The notes under the pieces: model-generated | The model's input: the letters and a program-made list of their open reading frames with translations, nothing else | Databases searched by the model: none | What the model was told of the DNA's origin: nothing | Assembly: GCF_001427285.1 (NCBI RefSeq) | Contig: NZ_LMFV01000001.1 | Location: 462-64,461, forward strand | From: Mesorhizobium sp. Root552 | GTDB taxonomy: Bacteria > Pseudomonadota > Alphaproteobacteria > Rhizobiales > Rhizobiaceae | Reading direction: 5' to 3' | Length of the DNA: 64,000 nucleotides | Position numbers and translations under genes: made by a program | Part shown: positions 16,485 to 25,710 of the stretch, in pieces | How the letters are laid out: the number at the start of each line of letters is the position of its first letter | Position numbering within the stretch: the stretch's first letter is position 1

Positions 16485-19400
16485 ATGAAGGAAGAAACCA
16501 AAAACGGCGAAACGGGACTGACGGCGCTCTTTATCCGCCGCCCCGTGCTGGCCTTCGTTCTCAACACGCTGATTGCCGTTGCCGGCCTTGCCGCCTTCTA
16601 CGGCGTGGAGGTGCGCGAACTGCCCGACGTCGACAGGGCTGTGATTTCGGTCAACACCAACTTCACCGGCGCAGCCGCCGAAACCGTGGACCGCGAACTG
16701 ACCGACATCGTCGAGGGCGCGGTTGCCCGCGTATCGGGCGTCAAGTCGATCTCGTCCCGCTCGACCTTCGGCTCCAGCCGCGTGACCATCGAGTTTAACG
16801 ACGGTGTCGATCTCAACGTAGCGGCCTCGGATGTGCGCGATGCCGTCGGGCGCGTCGCCAACCAGATTCCGGAGGAAGCCGACCCGCCGCGCATCGTCAA
16901 GGCGGACGCCAACTCCGATGCCGTGATGCGGCTGGCGGTAACCTCCGACACCATGTCTGTCGAGGATATGACGGCGATCGTCGAAGACCAGATCGAGGAC
17001 ACGCTGGCAGCGGTGCCGGGCGTTGCCGACGTGCAGGTCTATGGCGACCGCGAGAAGATTTTCCGCATCGACGTCAACCAGGCCAAACTTGCGAGCCTCG
17101 GCTACACCGTTGCCGACCTGCGCCGCGTGCTGGCCTCGGTGGCCTTCGATTCCCCATCCGGCTCGATCACCACCAGCGATCAGAACCTGATCGTGCGCAC
17201 CACCGCCGACGTGACCACGCCCGAAGCTTTCGAGCAGATCGTCATCGACGGCACGACCCGTATCGGCGATGTCGCGACCGTCACGCTCGGCCCCGACATC
17301 GGCCAGAGCACATTGCGCTCGGACGGCAAGGCCGGCATCGGCATCGGCATCGTGCGCGCGGCGGAATCCAACACGCTCGACATCTCCAACGGCGTGAAGG
17401 CAGTGGTCGCCAAGCTTCAGCAAAGCCTTCCGCAGGGCATGAACATCAAGGTCACCAGCGACGACGCGGTGTTCGTCAACGGCGCCGTGCACGAAGTCGA
17501 GATCGCGCTGATGCTGGCTGTTTCGATCGTGCTGATCGTCATCTACGTGTTCCTGCTCGACTGGCGCGCAACGCTGATCCCAGCCCTGTCGATGCCGGTG
17601 GCGATGATCGGAACCATCGCGGCGATCTACCTTGCCGGCTTCTCGATCAACATCCTGACGTTGCTGGCGCTGGTGCTGGCGACAGGTCTGGTCGTGGACG
17701 ACGCCATCGTGGTGCTGGAAAACATCGTGCGCCGCCGCAACGAAGGGCTGGGACCCCGCGCTGCCGCCGTGCTGGGCGCGAAGGAGGTGTTCTTCGCCGT
17801 CATCGCCACCACGGCCACGCTGGTCGCCGTGTTCGTGCCGATTTCGTTCCTGCCCGGCCAGACGGGCGGCCTGTTTCGCGAGTTCGGTTTCGTGCTCGCC
17901 ATGTCGGTGCTGCTGTCCTGCGTCGTGGCGCTGACGCTTTGCCCGATGCTGGCGTCGCGCATGCTGAGCGGCGCTTCGCTACACCAAGAAGGCAACCGCG
18001 GCATTGGCGGCAGGATCGGCAAGAAACTTGGCGATCTCTACCGCCGCAGCTTGCGCATGTGCCTCAACGCACCGTGGCTGGTCGTGCTGGTGGCGCTGCT
18101 GTTTGCCGGCACCGCCTTTGCGCTTTTCGGCACCATACGGCAGGAATTGACCCCCACGGAAGACCGCTCGGTCGTGCTCTTGCGCATCAATGCGCCGCAG
18201 GGCGTGAGCCTCGACTACACCGCCTCGCAGATGCGCGAGATCGAAGCGCTGATGCAGCCGATGCGCCAGTCGGGCGAGATCCAGAGCACCTTCCAGTTCG
18301 CCGGCAACAACGGTGCCTACAACAGCGGCTTCATGGTGGTGACGCTGGCGCCGTGGAACGAGCGCACGCGCAGCCAGCAGCAGATCATGGCCGAGATACG
18401 CAAGCTTGCGGAACAGGTTCCCAGCCTGCAGGTGTTCCCGGTCCAGCCGAACAGCCTTGGCATACGCGGCGCCGGCAACGGCTTGCAGTTTGCGCTGGTA
18501 GGCAACGACCGCGCGGCGCTCAGCCAGGCGGCGAACAAGATCATCGATGCCTTGCATGACGATCCACGCTTCGAGCAGCCCCGGCTGTCTGTCGACCCGA
18601 CCCAGCCGCAACTGGCGGTCGCCATCGACCGGCAGCGCGCCTCGGACCTCGGCATCGACATCACCGGCCTTGCCAACACCATGCAGGCCATGCTGGACGG
18701 CAACGACATCGGCGACGTCTATATCGGCGACCGTTCCTTTGGCGTGAAGCTGGTATCCACGACCAATCCGATCAACGACCCGACCGATCTCGAAAACGTA
18801 TTCCTCAAGACCGGCGACGGCCGCTACGTGCCGATGTCGACCATCGCGACGCTGACGGAAAAGGCGGTTCCGCCGACGCTGGAGCGCGAACAGAAGCAGC
18901 CTTCGGTCGCCGTCACCACCAACCTTGCCCAGGATTTCGCACTGGGCGACGCGCTGAACACGGTTGAGGACATCGCCAACCCGCTGCTGCCGGCCGGCGC
19001 GCGGCTGCTGCCGCTTGCCGAAGCGGCAACGCTCGGCGAAACCAACAGCGGCATGATCACCATTTTCGGCTTCGCGCTCGTCATCATCCTGCTGGTGCTG
19101 GCGGCGCAGTTCGAAAGCTTCGTTTCAGCCGTCATCATCATGGCGACGGTGCCGCTGGGCCTGGCCTGCGCCATCATCGCGATGATCATGACCGGCACCA
19201 GCCTCAACGCCTACAGCCAGATCGGCCTGGTGCTGCTGGTGGGCGTGATGGCGAAGAACGGCATCCTGATCGTGGAGTTCGCCAACCAGTTGCGCGATCG
19301 CGGGCTTGGCGTGCGCGAGGCGATCGAGGAAGCGTCCAACATCCGGCTGCGGCCAGTGATGATGACGATGATCTGCACCGTGCTTGGCGGCTTGCCGCTG

Positions 19401-19613
19401 GTGCTGGCGAGCGGCGCGGGCGCGGAGGCGCGCATTGCCCTTGGCTGGGTGATCGTCGGCGGCCTCGGCCTTGCGGCGGTCTCGACGCTGTTCCTGACGC
19501 CTGTCGCCTACCTGCTGCTCGGCCGGTTCGTGCAGCCGAAGTCGCATGAGGAAGCGCGCCTGAAGCGCGAACTCGAGGAAGCGGCCTACACCAACATGGA
19601 GCCGGCGGAGTAG
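16485..19613 (+). CDS. RND efflux transporter, inner-membrane pump
   Basis: A 1042-residue proton-driven AcrB/MexB-type pump. TM1 follows LFIRRPVLAFVLNTLI. The TM4 proton relay is present as TGLVVDDAIVVLENI, and TM10-11 contain GVMAKNGILIVEFANQLRDRG. Two large periplasmic loops flank the central break at about residue 500. The start at 16485 follows GGAAAG. The likely role is export of drugs, detergents or metabolites together with the adaptor encoded just upstream. No local regulator is obvious except the TetR gene two genes downstream. Confidence 0.95.
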   Translation: MKEETKNGETGLTALFIRRPVLAFVLNTLIAVAGLAAFYGVEVRELPDVDRAVISVNTNFTGAAAETVDRELTDIVEGAVARVSGVKSISSRSTFGSSRVTIEFNDGVDLNVAASDVRDAVGRVANQIPEEADPPRIVKADANSDAVMRLAVTSDTMSVEDMTAIVEDQIEDTLAAVPGVADVQVYGDREKIFRIDVNQAKLASLGYTVADLRRVLASVAFDSPSGSITTSDQNLIVRTTADVTTPEAFEQIVIDGTTRIGDVATVTLGPDIGQSTLRSDGKAGIGIGIVRAAESNTLDISNGVKAVVAKLQQSLPQGMNIKVTSDDAVFVNGAVHEVEIALMLAVSIVLIVIYVFLLDWRATLIPALSMPVAMIGTIAAIYLAGFSINILTLLALVLATGLVVDDAIVVLENIVRRRNEGLGPRAAAVLGAKEVFFAVIATTATLVAVFVPISFLPGQTGGLFREFGFVLAMSVLLSCVVALTLCPMLASRMLSGASLHQEGNRGIGGRIGKKLGDLYRRSLRMCLNAPWLVVLVALLFAGTAFALFGTIRQELTPTEDRSVVLLRINAPQGVSLDYTASQMREIEALMQPMRQSGEIQSTFQFAGNNGAYNSGFMVVTLAPWNERTRSQQQIMAEIRKLAEQVPSLQVFPVQPNSLGIRGAGNGLQFALVGNDRAALSQAANKIIDALHDDPRFEQPRLSVDPTQPQLAVAIDRQRASDLGIDITGLANTMQAMLDGNDIGDVYIGDRSFGVKLVSTTNPINDPTDLENVFLKTGDGRYVPMSTIATLTEKAVPPTLEREQKQPSVAVTTNLAQDFALGDALNTVEDIANPLLPAGARLLPLAEAATLGETNSGMITIFGFALVIILLVLAAQFESFVSAVIIMATVPLGLACAIIAMIMTGTSLNAYSQIGLVLLVGVMAKNGILIVEFANQLRDRGLGVREAIEEASNIRLRPVMMTMICTVLGGLPLVLASGAGAEARIALGWVIVGGLGLAAVSTLFLTPVAYLLLGRFVQPKSHEEARLKRELEEAAYTNMEPAE

Positions 19614-19634
19614 GGTCGGCATACCCGGATTTCC

Positions 19635-19663
19635 GTTGCGCCGGATGACAAGCCCGGCGCAAC
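19635..19663 (+). terminator. Hairpin after the RND pump gene
   Basis: Perfect 10-bp stem GTTGCGCCGG / CCGGCGCAAC with a 9-base loop, 21 bp after the pump stop. The T-run is missing, so termination would be weak or factor assisted. Confidence 0.45.
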
Positions 19664-19715
19664 CCTCTATTGGTGCCCGCGCAAGCGACAGGGCCCAAGA
19701 AGAGAAGCGATCCGA

Positions 19716-20195
19716 ATGACCCCGATCACACTTGAGCAACTTCTCGACAGCGTCGGCAAGGAAGTCGGCGTATCCCCCTGGCGCGTGGTTTCCCAGACCA
19801 TGATCGACCAGTTCGCCGACGCGACCGATGACCATCAGTTCATTCATTGCGACCCCGAGCGCGCGGCGCTGGAGACGCCGTTCGGCGGCACCATCGCCCA
19901 CGGCTTCCTGCTTTTGTCGCTGCTGTCCGCAATGACGTTCGAGACGCTGCCGCCGCTGGAAAAGGGCAAGATGGGCGTCAACCACGGTTTTGATCAGATC
20001 CGCTTCCTCGCCCCGGTCAAGACCGGCTCGCGCATCCGCGCCCGTTTCCTGCTTGCCGACGTAAAGGCCCGCCCCTCCGGCTGGGTGCAGGTGACGCATG
20101 ACGTGACCATTGAAATCGAAGGCGCCAGGAAGCCGGCGCTCAACGCCCGGTGGCTGACCCTGACCTTTGCCGAACCTGAAGCCCGGCAGTCTTGA
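19716..20195 (+). CDS. MaoC-like (R)-specific enoyl-CoA hydratase family protein
   Basis: A 159-residue single hotdog-fold protein. The catalytic Asp/His motif DDHQFIHCDPERA lies at residues 38-50, followed by the GGTIAHGFLLLSLL helix that binds the acyl-CoA. Members hydrate trans-2-enoyl-CoA to (R)-3-hydroxyacyl-CoA, linking beta-oxidation to polyhydroxyalkanoate or lipid synthesis. It stands between the RND pair and a TetR regulator, on the same strand as both, so it may be controlled by that regulator. The physiological substrate is not evident. Confidence 0.88.
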   Translation: MTPITLEQLLDSVGKEVGVSPWRVVSQTMIDQFADATDDHQFIHCDPERAALETPFGGTIAHGFLLLSLLSAMTFETLPPLEKGKMGVNHGFDQIRFLAPVKTGSRIRARFLLADVKARPSGWVQVTHDVTIEIEGARKPALNARWLTLTFAEPEARQS

Positions 20196-20213
20196 CGCCA
20201 CTTTTTGAAAACA

Positions 20214-20231
20214 GGTTGATGCGCATCAACC
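20214..20231. promoter_or_regulatory. 18-bp perfect palindrome upstream of the TetR gene
   Basis: GGTTGATGCGCATCAACC is fully self-complementary, with no spacer. It is 18 bp after the maoC stop and 80 bp before the TetR GTG start. Length and symmetry fit a TetR-dimer operator, and the position fits autoregulation. Confidence 0.5.
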
Positions 20232-20311
20232 ATGTTCCCCTACGGCATCTTGCCCCCTCTCCCACGGCCTTTATATAGGAATCCGGCGGCGGGAATGAGA
20301 AAGGTGACCGG

Positions 20312-20956
20312 GTGTTGCATAACGCCAAGCAGCGTCGCGAATTGCACAAGGTGAATCTACGCTCCGAACTGATCGCCGCTGCGCATAAACTCGTGCAGGA
20401 GGAAGGCTACGACGCCTTGACCATCCGCAAGCTGGCGAAGCGCGCCGGCATGGCCCCGATGTCGGTCTACTCCTATTTCAACGACAAGCAGGAAATTCTC
20501 TACGCGCTGGCCGAAGACGCCTTCTACGCGCTGGCGCAACGCATCGAGCGAAACCAGCCTGACGACCCGCTGGAAGCGCTGCGCGCAGTGATGGTTGAAT
20601 ACGCCGCATTCGGGCTCGGCAATCCGAACGAATACCGCATCGTGGCATGCACCGAACAGGTAACGCCGCCCGAGAAGCTGGAACCCGGACAGCCGGACGA
20701 GCGCAACCCTGCAATGGAACTTTTGATCGGACGCATAGAAGCCTGCGTGAAGGCGGGCAAGCTGAGCGGCGACCCACGCGCCATCGCAACCATGATGTGG
20801 GCGATCGGGCACGGCACGATATCGCTGCTGATCTCGTTTCCGAACTACAAGTTCGGTGATCCGCAGGCATTTGCCGAGCGCATGTACGACCTGGCGCTGG
20901 CAGGGTTCAGCACCCAGCACATCCCCCCGTTGAGCGACGAGCCGGCAAGCTGCTGA
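20312..20956 (+). CDS. TetR/AcrR family transcriptional regulator
   Basis: A 214-residue regulator with an N-terminal TetR DNA-binding domain: AAHKLVQEEGYDALTIRKLAKRAGMAPMSVYSYFNDKQ at residues 21-58 contains the canonical helix-turn-helix and the YxYFxxK signature. The C-terminal ligand domain resembles the TetR_C_33/WHG-type domain (GLGNPNEYRIV near residue 95). Translation starts at GTG 20312 behind AAAGGTGA. Possible targets are itself, the upstream maoC/RND genes or the small exported protein downstream. Two striking palindromes flank the gene. Confidence 0.9.
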   Translation: MLHNAKQRRELHKVNLRSELIAAAHKLVQEEGYDALTIRKLAKRAGMAPMSVYSYFNDKQEILYALAEDAFYALAQRIERNQPDDPLEALRAVMVEYAAFGLGNPNEYRIVACTEQVTPPEKLEPGQPDERNPAMELLIGRIEACVKAGKLSGDPRAIATMMWAIGHGTISLLISFPNYKFGDPQAFAERMYDLALAGFSTQHIPPLSDEPASC

Positions 20957-21026
20957 GCACGTAAAGACAGGCCGCGTTCCCAAGCTGCCTGCGGGGCCGA
21001 TCTCCTGACCCTTCATCTTTGGACAT

Positions 21027-21133
21027 GCGTTGCGCAACGCCTCGTTGCCGTTGCGTAAGGAAAAAGTCGTACATGTACAATTTCCCTTGAATCCGACCTT
21101 ACGTAAGGTTAGATTTTCATCCGTACACGTACG
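21027..21133. promoter_or_regulatory. Cluster of four palindromes before a small exported-protein gene
   Basis: Within 107 bp lie GCGTTGCGCAACGC (21027-21040, perfect), GTACATGTAC (21069-21078, perfect), ACCTTACGTAAGGT (21096-21109, perfect) and CGTACACGTACG (21122-21133, one mismatched pair). TTGCGTAAGG at 21051 also resembles half of the third. The last three are spaced about 27 bp apart centre to centre. They fill the promoter region of the gene starting at 21159. Confidence 0.5.
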
Positions 21134-21158
21134 AAATTTACCACCACCCGAACGGAGA

Positions 21159-21407
21159 ATGACGGTGAAGACAACCGCTCTCGCCCTTGCGGCCTTGCTT
21201 GCCCTGTCCAGTGGAGCAATGGCTGCTCAAGCCAAGCAACCCGCAGCGACCAATGCCGACCTGGCAACGACCTGCGCCCAAAGCGCTACCAAGCTTGATT
21301 GTTCCTCGACCGGATCGTTGGAAAAATCGAAGCCTGCCCCTGCTCCAAGCGAGGGGCCGAGGCTTGGCATCGGGGTCAACCCCTGGATCATGCCATCGAC
21401 GTTCTGA
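21159..21407 (+). CDS. Small exported protein of unknown function
   Basis: An 82-residue product with a clear Sec signal peptide (MTVKTTALALAALLALSSGA, probable cleavage at AMA-AQA). The mature chain of about 60 residues has two cysteines about 10 residues apart (TTCAQSATKLDCSS), which could form one disulfide, then a Pro-rich tail ending GVNPWIMPSTF. The start at 21159 follows GGAG; the longer frame from 21030 would run through the palindrome cluster. I do not recognise the family. It is the only gene directly downstream of four palindromic sites, so its expression is probably tightly regulated. Confidence 0.65.
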   Translation: MTVKTTALALAALLALSSGAMAAQAKQPAATNADLATTCAQSATKLDCSSTGSLEKSKPAPAPSEGPRLGIGVNPWIMPSTF

Positions 21408-21430
21408 CGGCAATCATTTCATGCAGGATG

Positions 21431-21468
21431 GACAACGGGGCGGACCGCCGCATGGCCGCCCTGTTGTC
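21431..21468. terminator. Hairpin between convergent small genes
   Basis: A 13-bp stem (GACAACGGGGCGG / CCGCCCTGTTGTC, one G-T pair) with a 12-base loop lies between the stops of the genes ending at 21407 (+) and 21499 (-). It probably serves as a bidirectional terminator; T-runs are short. Confidence 0.5.
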
Positions 21469-21498
21469 GCTTGTTCACGCGGCCTCGTCTGCAGACGG

Positions 21499-21843
<345 letters not shown>

Positions 21844-22431
21844 TCAGGCTGCCGCGTCGCGCGCCGCTTCCGTCAGGAACGTAAAGACATAGTCGGAGAA
21901 GGAACGCCAGCACTCGACCCGGAAGGCGTCTGCCGCCGGGCGATAGAGCAGGATTTCCGACTTGCCGAGCACGGTGCGCGAACAGGCGCCGACCGGAAAC
22001 GCATCGAGCGACAAATCCTGCGGACAGCCGGCACTGACGGTTGCTTGCGCACCCGCGCCTGAAACGGCGAAGGCGACGTTGCGATGCGAGACGCCAACGG
22101 CCGAATGCAAGGCCTTCGCGTTGGTGCAATCGTCAAGCGGATTGCCGCCTGCTTCATCGATGACGAACCATTCGTCCGGGCCAAGCCACAAAACGGTGCG
22201 GCCGTTCTTGCTGGCCGATGTCTTGGGCTTTTGCGGCAAGGTCACGCCGAGCGCACGAGACAGTGCAGCGACGGATGCTTCCGGTGCCCTCAACGAAATG
22301 CGCTCGGCCGGCGGCAACACGCTGACCTTGACGTTGGAACCGGATGCCTCGCGGCCTGCCAGTGCAGGGCGGCACTCGACCAAGGCCGTGGCCGGTGCGG
22401 AGGCCGGTTTTTTTACAGCAGCCTTAGCCAT
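21844..22431 (-). CDS. soxG: Sarcosine oxidase gamma subunit
   Basis: A 195-residue SoxG protein, the smallest-but-one subunit of heterotetrameric sarcosine oxidase. Its fold is related to the GcvT barrel. Visible family features are VLWLGPDEWFVID and a late CWRSFSDYVFTFLTEAARDA segment. The gene overlaps the end of soxA by 8 bp and is last in the operon, the conserved soxBDAG order. With SoxA, SoxB and SoxD it oxidises sarcosine to glycine, hydrogen peroxide and 5,10-methylene-tetrahydrofolate in the cytoplasm. The N-terminal 25 residues are Ala/Lys rich and probably flexible. Confidence 0.9.
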   Translation of the reverse strand: MAKAAVKKPASAPATALVECRPALAGREASGSNVKVSVLPPAERISLRAPEASVAALSRALGVTLPQKPKTSASKNGRTVLWLGPDEWFVIDEAGGNPLDDCTNAKALHSAVGVSHRNVAFAVSGAGAQATVSAGCPQDLSLDAFPVGACSRTVLGKSEILLYRPAADAFRVECWRSFSDYVFTFLTEAARDAAA

Positions 22432-25417
22432 TGAGATGCTCTCCCTTTTCGTCGAAGAACACCAAGCCGGTCACTTCGACTTCGATGGTGCTGTCGGGCA
22501 TCGGCACATAAAGCGTTTCACCCATACGATCCTGACCGCCGGCGACCAAAGCAAGAGCGATCGAGCGCCCGCAATTCTCCGACCAATAGCTCGAGGTAAC
22601 GTGGCCGAGCATTTTCATCGGGATCGGCTGCTTCGGATCGGCGACGATCTGAGCGCCCTCCTCCAGCACGACATTCGGGTCCTTCGTCTTCAGGCCGACA
22701 AGTTGCTTGCGACCCTTGGCAACGAGATCCGGGCGCTTCAGGCCGCGAATGCCGACGAAGTCGGTCTTCTTCTTGCCGACTGCCCAACCGAGAGCGGCGT
22801 CATCCGGGGTGACGGTGCCGTCCGTGTCCTGGCCGACGATGATGTAGCCCTTTTCGGCACGCAGCACATGCATGGTTTCCGTGCCGTAGGCGCAGGCCCC
22901 ATGTTTCTGGCCTTCGGCCCAAAGCGCCTCCCAAACGGCCTCGCCGTAATCGGCCGGTACGTTGACCTCGAAGCCGCGCTCGCCCGAAAACGACATGCGG
23001 AAAAGACGGGTCGGCACACCGCAGATCTTGCCTTCGCGCACTGACATATGCGGCATGGCGGCATCCGAAATATCGATGCCTTCAAGCAGCGGCGCGATGA
23101 TGTCGCGGGACTTCGGGCCCTGCACGGCAATGACGGCCCACTGTTCCGAGATGGAGGTGAGCCAGACGTTGAGGTGCGGGAATTCGGTCTGCAGATAGTC
23201 TTCCATGTGGTTCATGACGCGGGCAGCACCACCGGTTGTGGTGGTGACGTGGAAGCGGTCGGCGGCAAGACGGCCGACGACACCGTCATCATAGATGAAG
23301 CCATCCTCGCGCAGCATGACGCCATAGCGGCAGCGGCCGACTTCCAGCTTCTCCCATGGATTGGTGTAGAGCAGTTCCATGAACTTCGCCGCATCCGGGC
23401 CGACTACCTCGATCTTGCCGAGCGTCGACGCATCGAACAGGCCTGCGGTCTTGCGGACGGTAACGCATTCGCGGTTGACGGAGGCGTGGATGTCTTCGCC
23501 CGACTTGGGGAAATACCACGCGCGCTTCCACTGGCCGACATCCTCGAATACCGCACCGTTGCGCTCCGCCCAGCCATGTGTGGCGGTGCGGCGCGTTGGG
23601 TCGAAAAGCTTGCCGCGGGCATGGCCGACAATCGAACCGAAGGTGACTGGCGTATAGGGCGCACGGAAAGTGGTCAGGCCGACTTCGGGTATCTGCTTGC
23701 CGAGCTCGTCGGCTGCAATGGCAAGGCCGTGCATGTTCGAGGTCTTGCCCTGATCGGTCGCCATGCCGTTGGTGGTGAAGCGCTTGACGTGCTCGATTGA
23801 GCGCATGCCTTCATGCACAGCCTGGCGGATATCCTTGGCGGTGACGTCGTTCTGGAAGTCCACGAAGGCCTTGACCGTGGTGCCGGGACCGGCACCGGGT
23901 GCAGCGCCCAGCATGCCGCGCGACCAGCTTTCACTGGCTTCCACCTTCGGCTTGGTGGACTTGGCGGCTTTGCCGCCGGCATCCTTTGCTGCCTTGACGC
24001 CAGCCGCATAGGCTTCGTCGAGGCACGCGGACAGGCCGTCGGTTCCGTTGCAAGCACCTGCCGAAACACAGTCCTGCGCATAGGTGCCGGGCAGGAAGCG
24101 TTTGACTTCGTCGTTGAACGCGACCTTGCCGCGCGACTGCGAGAAAAGGTGGACGGAAGGCGTCCAGCCAGCCGACATCAGCACTGCATCGACCGGGATG
24201 GTACGCTCGCCACCGCCGTTCTTGGGCTGCACGGTCATGGAAGTCACGCGCAGCTTGCCGCCGACGCGAACCACGGCGCGACCGCCATGGATTTCGATGC
24301 CCATCGCGCGGGCTTCATCGATGATCGAACCTGCCGGATTGTCGCGCAGGTCCACGATGGCGGCGATGTTGACGCCTGCCTTCTTGAGGTCGATTGCGGC
24401 AGCATAGGCGCTGTCATTGGCGGTGTAGACGCCGACATTGCGGCCAACCGCGACACCGTAGTGGTTGAGATAGGCACGCGCCGCCGAAGCGAGCATGACG
24501 CCCGGACGGTCGTTGTCGGCGAACACCATGTGGCGCTCGATGGCGCCGGTGGCGATGACCACACGCTTGGCCCTGACCTGCCACAACCGCTCGCGCGGCA
24601 GATCGGGATGGGGGGCCTGCATATGGTCGCTGACGCGCTCGACCAGCCCAACGAAATTCTGCGCGTAGTAGCCGAATGCGGTGGTGCGGGACAGCACCCG
24701 CACATTTTCCATGGCAGCCAACTTGGCGACCGAGGCCTGCGCCCAGTCCCAGCCGTTCTGGCCGTCGATGACGGAGCCGCTTTCAAAGCGAAGCGCCCCG
24801 CCAAAATCGGCCTGTTCGTCGGCAAGGATAACGCGCACGCCCGTCTCTGCGGCGGCAAGCGCAGCCGCAATACCAGCCGCACCGCCGCCAAGCACCAGCA
24901 CTTCGCAATGGGCAAAGCGCGCTGCGTAGTGGTCGGGGTCCGGCAGCTCCGGCGAAACGCCAAGGCCGGCAGCTTCGCGAATTTTCGGTTCGTACAAGCT
25001 CTTCCACGCCGCCTTCGGCCACATGAAGGTCTTGTAGTAGAAGCCGGCCGAGAAAAACGGCGAAGCGAGGTCGTTGACCGCGCCGACGTCAAAAGAAAGC
25101 GATGGCCAGCGGTTTTGCGACACTGCGGCCAGCCCGTCATAAAGTTCCTGCACGGTGGCGCGCACGTTCGGCGTCTTGCGCGCCGCATCGCGATGGATGC
25201 CGACCAGCGCATTGGGCTCCTCCGCACCGGCCGAGAGGATGCCACGGGGACGATGGTACTTGAACGAACGGCCGACGAGATGGACGCCGTTGGCCAGAAG
25301 CGCGGAAGCCAGCGTATCGCCGGCAACGCCGGAATAGGACTGGTCGTCAAAGGTAAAGCGGGCCGTCTTGGCCTGGGTCAGCCGGCCTTTGCCGGGGACG
25401 CGGTAGGATACGCTCAT
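22424..25417 (-). CDS. soxA: Sarcosine oxidase alpha subunit
   Basis: A 997-residue SoxA of normal length. An N-terminal 2Fe-2S-ferredoxin-like fold (FDDQSYSGVAGDTLASALLANG, residues 24-45) comes first. Next is a pyridine-nucleotide-binding oxidoreductase domain with LVLGGGAAGIAAALAAAETG near residue 173 and a second dinucleotide fold around 310-340. The C-terminal 400 residues are a GcvT-like tetrahydrofolate domain. It binds NAD and contributes to the folate tunnel that accepts the methyl carbon. The start overlaps the soxD stop as ATGA. Confidence 0.96.
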   Translation of the reverse strand: MSVSYRVPGKGRLTQAKTARFTFDDQSYSGVAGDTLASALLANGVHLVGRSFKYHRPRGILSAGAEEPNALVGIHRDAARKTPNVRATVQELYDGLAAVSQNRWPSLSFDVGAVNDLASPFFSAGFYYKTFMWPKAAWKSLYEPKIREAAGLGVSPELPDPDHYAARFAHCEVLVLGGGAAGIAAALAAAETGVRVILADEQADFGGALRFESGSVIDGQNGWDWAQASVAKLAAMENVRVLSRTTAFGYYAQNFVGLVERVSDHMQAPHPDLPRERLWQVRAKRVVIATGAIERHMVFADNDRPGVMLASAARAYLNHYGVAVGRNVGVYTANDSAYAAAIDLKKAGVNIAAIVDLRDNPAGSIIDEARAMGIEIHGGRAVVRVGGKLRVTSMTVQPKNGGGERTIPVDAVLMSAGWTPSVHLFSQSRGKVAFNDEVKRFLPGTYAQDCVSAGACNGTDGLSACLDEAYAAGVKAAKDAGGKAAKSTKPKVEASESWSRGMLGAAPGAGPGTTVKAFVDFQNDVTAKDIRQAVHEGMRSIEHVKRFTTNGMATDQGKTSNMHGLAIAADELGKQIPEVGLTTFRAPYTPVTFGSIVGHARGKLFDPTRRTATHGWAERNGAVFEDVGQWKRAWYFPKSGEDIHASVNRECVTVRKTAGLFDASTLGKIEVVGPDAAKFMELLYTNPWEKLEVGRCRYGVMLREDGFIYDDGVVGRLAADRFHVTTTTGGAARVMNHMEDYLQTEFPHLNVWLTSISEQWAVIAVQGPKSRDIIAPLLEGIDISDAAMPHMSVREGKICGVPTRLFRMSFSGERGFEVNVPADYGEAVWEALWAEGQKHGACAYGTETMHVLRAEKGYIIVGQDTDGTVTPDDAALGWAVGKKKTDFVGIRGLKRPDLVAKGRKQLVGLKTKDPNVVLEEGAQIVADPKQPIPMKMLGHVTSSYWSENCGRSIALALVAGGQDRMGETLYVPMPDSTIEVEVTGLVFFDEKGEHLNG

Positions 25418-25710
25418 TTGCCCGCTCCCGGCAGTTTCTTAGGCTTCGGCTCGCCGGCCTTGTAGGTCATGACAAACTTGTCGGACACGGAATCGCGCAC
25501 CGCGTTGAAGAAGCGGGCGCAGCCATGCACATGCCGCCAGCGCTCATAGACGAGGCCCTTGGTGTTGTCGCGAATGAAGAAGAACTTTTCGAAATCCGCG
25601 TCGCTGATCGAGGCGATGTCCGAAGGGCGCGCGATATGCGCTTCGCCGGCATTGCGAAACTCGATCTCGGGACGCTCTTCCTCGCAGTAGGGGCAATGGA
25701 TCAGAAGCAT
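25414..25710 (-). CDS. soxD: Sarcosine oxidase delta subunit
   Basis: A 98-residue SoxD zinc protein. The Zn ligands are visible as CPYC near the N-terminus (residues 6-9) and HVHGC around residues 60-64. It bridges the alpha and beta subunits in the heterotetramer. It starts in a TGATG overlap with the cupin gene stop and itself overlaps soxA by 4 bp, so cupin, soxD and soxA are translationally coupled. Length and motifs match the family. Confidence 0.94.
   Translation of the reverse strand: MLLIHCPYCEEERPEIEFRNAGEAHIARPSDIASISDADFEKFFFIRDNTKGLVYERWRHVHGCARFFNAVRDSVSDKFVMTYKAGEPKPKKLPGAGK

Noticed and set aside
23813..25465. Open frame of 550 codons on the plus strand
   Set aside because: Shadow of soxA and soxD, which have clear motifs and operon overlaps.
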